This document shows positions 5,918 through 10,275 of a DNA stretch of 10,275 nucleotides, piece by piece. A program made the position numbers and the translations under genes. Numbering within the stretch: the stretch's first letter is position 1; every line of letters starts with the position of its first letter. Source of the DNA: Acidobacteriota bacterium (GTDB lineage Bacteria > Acidobacteriota > Terriglobia > Acidoferrales > UBA7541); NCBI GenBank assembly GCA_019239815.1, contig JAFAZL010000352.1:1-10275 (forward strand), written 5' to 3'. Below the pieces are notes generated by a model that had not been told where the DNA came from, did not search any database, and was given only the letters and a program-made list of their open reading frames with translations.

Positions 5918-8900
5918 ATGACGAAGACCAAACCGATCAAGAAATTGCTCGCCGCCAATCGCAGCGAGATCGCCATTCGTATCTTTCGCGCCGCCACCGA
6001 ACTCGGCTTGCGCACCGTGGCGATTTATTCGCAGGAAGATCGTCTCAGCCTCCATCGCTTCAAGGCCGACGAAGCGTATCAGGTCGGAATCGGCAAAGGG
6101 CCGGTCGAGGCGTACCTCGACATTCCCGGCATCATCGCGGTCGCGAAAGAGCACGAAGTCGACGCGATTCACCCGGGCTACGGGTTTCTCTCGGAGAATC
6201 CAGCGTTCGCGCGCGCTTGCGAAAAAGCGGGAATCACGTTCGTTGGTCCGACGCCGAACTTGCTAGAGTTGCTGGGAGACAAAACCGCCGCGCGCAAACT
6301 AGCCGCCTCAGCCGGTGTTCCGACATTGCCGGGAACCGAAGATCCCGTCCAATCACCCGAAGAAGCCAAGCGCATTGCGAAAGAAATCGGCTATCCCGTT
6401 ATCGTAAAAGCTGCTTTTGGCGGCGGTGGACGCGGCATGCGCGTGGTGCGCGACGAAGCGCAGCTCGCCGCATCGCTGGAAGAAGCGCAGGGCGAAGCGA
6501 AGTCGGCATTCGGCGACGCAAGCTGCTTCCTCGAAAAATATTTGCCGCGCGCGCGCCACCTTGAAGTCCAGATTCTTGGCGACACGCACGGCAACTTGCT
6601 CCATCTCTACGAGCGCGACTGCTCCGTCCAGCGCCGCCACCAAAAAGTTGTTGAGGTCGCGCCCGCCGCGAATCTTCCTCCGCGCGTTCGCGAAGAGCTC
6701 TGCAACGCCGCCGTCAGCCTCGCGCGTAAGGCGAACTACCGCAATGCCGGCACCGTGGAATTTCTCTATGACGTCGATGAGCAGAAGGTCTACTTCATCG
6801 AGGTTAATCCGCGCATCCAGGTCGAGCACACCGTCACTGAAATGGTCACCGGAATCGATCTCGTGCAATCGCAAATTCTCGTCGCGCAGGGCCACAAACT
6901 GCACGAAGCGCCGATGTCGCTGCCGCGCCAGGAAAGTGTGCCGCTCTACGGCGCCGCGTTGCAGTGCCGCGTCACCACGGAAGACCCGGCGAAAAATTTC
7001 GCGCCTGACTACGGGAAAATTTCGACGTATCGCTCACCCGCCGGATTCGGCATTCGTCTCGACGGCGGCACCGCGTACGCAGGCGCGGTTCTCGCCGCGT
7101 ATTACGATTCGTTGCTCGTCAAGGTTACCGCGTGGGGCAAGAATCTTGACGAGGCCTGCAATCGCATGGATCGTGCGTTGCGCGAATTCCGCATCCGCGG
7201 CGTCACCACCAACATTCCGTTCGTCGAAAACGTCGTCAATCACCCAAAGTTCCGCGCTGGCGAAATCACGACGTCGTTTCTTGATCATTCGCCGGAATTG
7301 TTCCAGCTTCCGACACGCGGCGATCGCGCCACCAAACTGCTTTCGTATCTCGGCGACGTCATCCTCAACGGCAATCCCGAGGTGAAGGGGAAAGTCGTTC
7401 CCGGCAAGCTCGAGCCCGCCGTGTTGCCGAAAGTTCCCGGTATCGAGCCGCCCGCCGGCACGCGGCAGATGCTGCAAAAGATCGGGCCGAAAAAATTTGC
7501 CGCCTGGGCGCGCAAAGAGAAGCGCCTGCTCATCACCGACACGACATTTCGCGACGCGCACCAGTCGTTGATGGCCACGCGCGTCCGCACCTACGATATT
7601 CTCGCGACGGCGTCAGCGGTTGCGCAGCGCCTGCCCAATCTTTTCAGCATCGAAATGTGGGGCGGCGCAACGTTTGACACGTCGCTGCGTTTCTTGCACG
7701 AAGATCCCTGGGCGCGCCTCCGTGAAATCCGCGAGCTCGTCCCCAACATCTGCTTCCAGATGCTGCTCCGCGGTGCGAATGCCGTCGGCTACGCCTCGTA
7801 TCCCGACAACGTCATCAAGGAATTCGTCCGCGAATCGTTCAAGCAGGGCATCGACATTTTCCGCATATTCGATTCGCTCAACTCCATCGACAACATGCGC
7901 GTCTCGATCGATGCCGCGCTCGAATCCGGCGGCATCTGCGAAGCCGCCATCTGCTACACCGGCGACATTCTCGACGACGCACGACCGAAATATTCGCTGA
8001 AGTATTACGTCACGATGGCGAAGCAGCTCGAAAAACTCGGCGCGCATTTTCTCGCGATCAAAGATATGGCCGGGCTGTGCAAACCGTACGCGGCCTACGA
8101 ACTCGTCAAAGCGCTCAAGCAGGAAATCGACATTCCGATTCACTTCCACACGCACGACACGAGCGGCCTCAACGCCGCCAGCGTTCTGAAAGCGAGCGAA
8201 GCCGGCGTCGATATCGCCGACGCCGCGATGGCTTCGATGAGCGGCGGCACCAGCCAGCCCAATCTCAACTCCATCGTCGAAGCGTTGCGCCACACGCCGC
8301 GCGACACGCGGCTCGACATCGATACGCTCAACGAATGCTCCGACTATTGGGAAGTCATCCGCACTTACTACACGCCGTTCGATTCCGGACCGAAGGCTGG
8401 CTCCGCGCGGCTCTATCAGCACGAAATTCCCGGCGGACAGTATACGAATTTGCGTGAACAAGCCGTAGCGATGGGACTCGGTCATCGCTGGCGTGAGGTC
8501 GAAACCACCTACGCTGAGGTCAATCAGCTTTTCGGCGACATCGTGAAAGTCACGCCATCGAGCAAAGTCGTCGGCGACATGACGCTCTTTCTCATGGCGA
8601 AAGATATGCGCCCCGATGACATTCTCAAGCTCGACGAAAAGCACGATCTCGCGCTGCCGAATTCCGTCGTCGAAATGTTTACCGGAGTTCTCGGAGTTCC
8701 GCCGGGCGGTTGGCCGAAAAAATTACAGAAAATTATTCTGCGTGGAGCGCAGCCGATCAAAGGCCGCTCCAGCGCGAGCATGCCTGCCGCGGATTTCGAC
8801 AAAGAGCGCCACGACCTCGAAAAGCGGGTCGGCCACGCGATCCGTCTCGACGACCTGCTGAGCTATTTGCTCTATCCCGAAGTTTTTCTGAAATACGACA

Positions 8901-9376
8901 AGTTCCGCCACGACTATTCCGACGTCAGCGTCCTTCCGACGCCGCCATTTTTCTACGGCCTGAAGTCCGGCGAAGAAATCACCGTCGATATCGAAGCCGG
9001 CAAAACGCTCATCATCAAATTTCTCACTGCCAGCGATCCGCATCCCGACGGCACACGCACGCTTTTCTTCGAGCTTAACGGCCAGCCGCGTGAAGTCAAG
9101 GTGCGCGACCGTTCGCTGCGCGTACAGGAGCGGTCGCATCCCAAGGCCGATCCGTCCGACCCGGGCCAGATTGGCGCGCCGACTGCCGCTGTGATATCGA
9201 GCATCGCGGTTCAAGCGAATCAAAGAGTCGAGCGCGGCGCCAAGCTCCTCACGCTCGAAGCGATGAAGATGCAATCCAACATTTATGCGAGCATTTCGGG
9301 CCGCATCGCGAAACTTCTCGTCACACATGGCCAGCATGTCGAAGCCAAAGATCTGCTCGTGCAGATTGTCCCGTGA
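5918..9376 (+). CDS. pyc: Pyruvate carboxylase, single-chain
   Basis: Biotin enzyme making oxaloacetate from pyruvate, bicarbonate and ATP: the main anaplerotic reaction, cytoplasmic, usually a homotetramer. The 1152 aa match the usual length. Biotin carboxylase covers about 8-460, with ATP-grasp Lys164 and GGGGRGM (168-174), and EVNPRIQVEHT from 295. Carboxyltransferase covers about 535-810, with TTFRDAHQS (542-550; metal Asp546), the carbamylated Lys715 in AIKDMAG, and metal His744 and His746 in HFHTHDTSG. A PYC/OADA domain follows, with GGQYTNL and KVTPSSKVVGD. The biotinyl domain is C-terminal, with LEAMKMQ and biotinyl Lys1117, 35 residues from the end. All catalytic residues are present. 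Two motifs are non-standard: AANRSEIA (12-19) for VANRGEIA, and GAPTAAV for the usual A-P-M-P-G-V in the biotinyl domain. The ATG at 5918 has only GGG directly before it, no clear Shine-Dalgarno. Confidence 0.97.
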   Translation: MTKTKPIKKLLAANRSEIAIRIFRAATELGLRTVAIYSQEDRLSLHRFKADEAYQVGIGKGPVEAYLDIPGIIAVAKEHEVDAIHPGYGFLSENPAFARACEKAGITFVGPTPNLLELLGDKTAARKLAASAGVPTLPGTEDPVQSPEEAKRIAKEIGYPVIVKAAFGGGGRGMRVVRDEAQLAASLEEAQGEAKSAFGDASCFLEKYLPRARHLEVQILGDTHGNLLHLYERDCSVQRRHQKVVEVAPAANLPPRVREELCNAAVSLARKANYRNAGTVEFLYDVDEQKVYFIEVNPRIQVEHTVTEMVTGIDLVQSQILVAQGHKLHEAPMSLPRQESVPLYGAALQCRVTTEDPAKNFAPDYGKISTYRSPAGFGIRLDGGTAYAGAVLAAYYDSLLVKVTAWGKNLDEACNRMDRALREFRIRGVTTNIPFVENVVNHPKFRAGEITTSFLDHSPELFQLPTRGDRATKLLSYLGDVILNGNPEVKGKVVPGKLEPAVLPKVPGIEPPAGTRQMLQKIGPKKFAAWARKEKRLLITDTTFRDAHQSLMATRVRTYDILATASAVAQRLPNLFSIEMWGGATFDTSLRFLHEDPWARLREIRELVPNICFQMLLRGANAVGYASYPDNVIKEFVRESFKQGIDIFRIFDSLNSIDNMRVSIDAALESGGICEAAICYTGDILDDARPKYSLKYYVTMAKQLEKLGAHFLAIKDMAGLCKPYAAYELVKALKQEIDIPIHFHTHDTSGLNAASVLKASEAGVDIADAAMASMSGGTSQPNLNSIVEALRHTPRDTRLDIDTLNECSDYWEVIRTYYTPFDSGPKAGSARLYQHEIPGGQYTNLREQAVAMGLGHRWREVETTYAEVNQLFGDIVKVTPSSKVVGDMTLFLMAKDMRPDDILKLDEKHDLALPNSVVEMFTGVLGVPPGGWPKKLQKIILRGAQPIKGRSSASMPAADFDKERHDLEKRVGHAIRLDDLLSYLLYPEVFLKYDKFRHDYSDVSVLPTPPFFYGLKSGEEITVDIEAGKTLIIKFLTASDPHPDGTRTLFFELNGQPREVKVRDRSLRVQERSHPKADPSDPGQIGAPTAAVISSIAVQANQRVERGAKLLTLEAMKMQSNIYASISGRIAKLLVTHGQHVEAKDLLVQIVP

Positions 9377-9418
9377 CCGCGTGCCTCGTGAACTCATCTA
9401 CGATGAACGACAACAACC

Positions 9419-10192
9419 TTGAGTAACGGCCAGCTCCGCAAACACGATTCATTTCGCTCGCGCTTTCTGCGCAATCAGCGCGACCTCGTCGTCTACCTTC
9501 CGCCCGGATACGACGCACAGCCGCATCGGCGCTTTCCCGTACTCTATCTTCACGACGGGCAAAATCTATTTGATCGTGCCACCTCCTTCGCGGGGCAGGA
9601 TTGGAACGTCCAGGGTGCCGCCGACATGACAATCTGCGCCGGCAAAGTCGTGCCACTCATCGTCGTCGGCATCTATAACACCGGAAAATCGCGCATCTTC
9701 GAATATACGCCGACAAAAGCGCCTAAACTCGGCGGCGGACGCGCTGATCGCTATGCAAAATTTCTGCTGCAGGAAGTGATGCCGTTCATCCAGTCGCAGT
9801 ATCGGGTGGATGCGAATCCGCATCTCACAGGAATCGGCGGATCGTCGCTCGGCGGCCTCGTCTCGCTTTATCTCGGACTAAAACTTCCGCACTCGTTCGG
9901 CAAAATCGCCGCGCTCTCTCCGTCGGTATGGTGGAATCAGCGCGTCATCTATCGTTTTGCCGCTGCCGCTCGTATCGATCCGCATCCTGCCATCTGGCTC
10001 GACATCGGCACCAAAGAAGGCCCGCGCATCGTCCCCGACGTCGAGCAATTCCGCGACATCCTCGTCCAAAAAGGCTGGGCGCTCGGCGACGACCTGCACT
10101 ACGAGCGCATCGAAGGCGGCGAACACAACGAGTGGGCCTGGTCCCAGCGCATCGGCCGCGTTTTAGAGTTTCTCTATCCGGTACGTCCGTAG
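9419..10192 (+). CDS. Alpha/beta-hydrolase, putative esterase (enterochelin esterase/esterase D type, PF00756)
   Basis: Cytoplasmic serine hydrolase of 257 aa with no signal peptide; the substrate cannot be read from sequence. The early strand motif VVYLPPGYD (24-32) is followed by FPVLYLHDGQNLFD (39-52), characteristic of the esterase-D/enterochelin-esterase family. The nucleophile elbow is GSSLGG (141-146), nucleophile Ser143. The catalytic acid is probably Asp195 in WLDIGTKEG and the base His236 in EGGEHNEWAW. The frame opens only at 9407 and its first start codon is TTG at 9419; the next internal ATG (codon 70) would delete the core, so TTG is the likely start. A seven-codon ATG frame (9403-9426) overlaps this start. 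The gene begins 42 nt after pyc with no terminator between, so co-transcription is likely; a functional link to pyruvate carboxylase is not evident. Confidence 0.85.
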   Translation: MSNGQLRKHDSFRSRFLRNQRDLVVYLPPGYDAQPHRRFPVLYLHDGQNLFDRATSFAGQDWNVQGAADMTICAGKVVPLIVVGIYNTGKSRIFEYTPTKAPKLGGGRADRYAKFLLQEVMPFIQSQYRVDANPHLTGIGGSSLGGLVSLYLGLKLPHSFGKIAALSPSVWWNQRVIYRFAAAARIDPHPAIWLDIGTKEGPRIVPDVEQFRDILVQKGWALGDDLHYERIEGGEHNEWAWSQRIGRVLEFLYPVRP

Positions 10193-10204
10193 TCGGATTC
10201 CAGT

Positions 10205-10236
10205 AAGCCAAAACTATTCGCGTGCTAGGCTTTTTT
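10205..10236 (+). terminator. Possible intrinsic terminator after the esterase gene
   Basis: AAGCC (10205-10209) can pair with GGCTT (10228-10232), and the right arm runs into six consecutive T residues (10231-10236). The stem is only 5 bp and the loop about 18 nt, so this is weak as a terminator. Its position 13 nt after the stop codon, together with the T tract, still makes the role plausible for a pyc-esterase transcript. Confidence 0.3.
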
Positions 10237-10250
10237 GCGGACGCCGCAAC

Positions 10251-10275
10251 ATGGGAATCTTTCAACTCTTCGAGG
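10251..10275 (+). CDS. Possible start of a further gene, cut by the window edge
   Basis: An ATG at 10251 begins MGIFQLFE and stays open to the end of the window. There is no clear ribosome-binding site (the preceding bases are GCGGACGCCGCAAC, a small hairpin), so this may be chance. Too little is visible for any functional statement. Confidence 0.25.

Noticed and set aside
7613..8644. 343-codon minus-strand open frame inside pyc
   Set aside because: It lies wholly opposite the carboxyltransferase domain, whose catalytic motifs are intact on the plus strand; composition is that of an antisense shadow.
9945..10265. Minus-strand frame at the right edge
   Set aside because: The first 25 residues look protein-like, but the frame then runs through noise opposite the esterase active-site region and has only a TTG start.
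1..10275. CRISPR array, insertion sequence, prophage, toxin-antitoxin or defence genes
   Set aside because: No repeat-spacer pattern, transposase, integrase, terminal inverted repeats or defence domains are visible; the genes are core-genome types.

Overview
The window is a moderately GC-rich stretch of bacterial chromosome holding five complete housekeeping or accessory genes. A sixth, a membrane protein, is not recognised. Best guess for the source is an Acidobacteriota (Koribacter/Acidobacteriaceae-like) genome. The clues are a fused gamma-alpha 2-oxoacid:ferredoxin oxidoreductase, a full-length single-chain pyruvate carboxylase, a short LexA whose DNA-binding domain resembles the alphaproteobacterial type, a secreted zinc-dependent phospholipase C-like protein, and a short intergenic CTCTGCG repeat of a kind common in environmental genomes. 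The taxonomic call is inference only; nothing in the window is a phylogenetic marker by itself.

Layout. On the minus strand at the left are the first codons of a 2-oxoacid:ferredoxin oxidoreductase beta subunit (korB, running off the edge) and, 5 nt upstream of it, the complete korA (44-1912). A 336-nt gap (1913-2248) holds no certain gene but contains a candidate 47-codon ORF and a strong hairpin. Then comes a minus-strand 374-aa, about 8-helix membrane protein that looks internally duplicated (2249-3373). A 242-nt divergent intergenic region separates it from lexA (3616-4248, plus) and carries the most notable regulatory signal: four TTCGC-type repeats at exactly 11-bp period, overlapping a plausible sigma70 promoter. 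lexA ends in a stem-loop. It is followed by an exported zinc-dependent phospholipase C-like protein (4366-5706), a 211-nt gap with the CTCTGCG repeat, pyruvate carboxylase (5918-9376), and a cytoplasmic PF00756-type esterase (9419-10192) 42 nt behind it. A T-tract hairpin and the possible first codons of another gene close the window.

How the genes fit together. KorAB (2-oxoglutarate/succinyl-CoA with ferredoxin) and pyruvate carboxylase (pyruvate to oxaloacetate) both feed or drain the TCA cycle, so the window is rich in central carbon metabolism, but the two lie far apart on opposite strands and need not be co-regulated. LexA is the SOS repressor and very probably controls its own promoter through the direct-repeat array; the divergent membrane gene may share that control. 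I see no mobile element, CRISPR array, tRNA, rRNA or defence cassette. The window is mostly ordinary core genome, and the interest lies in regulatory DNA and a few poorly characterised proteins.
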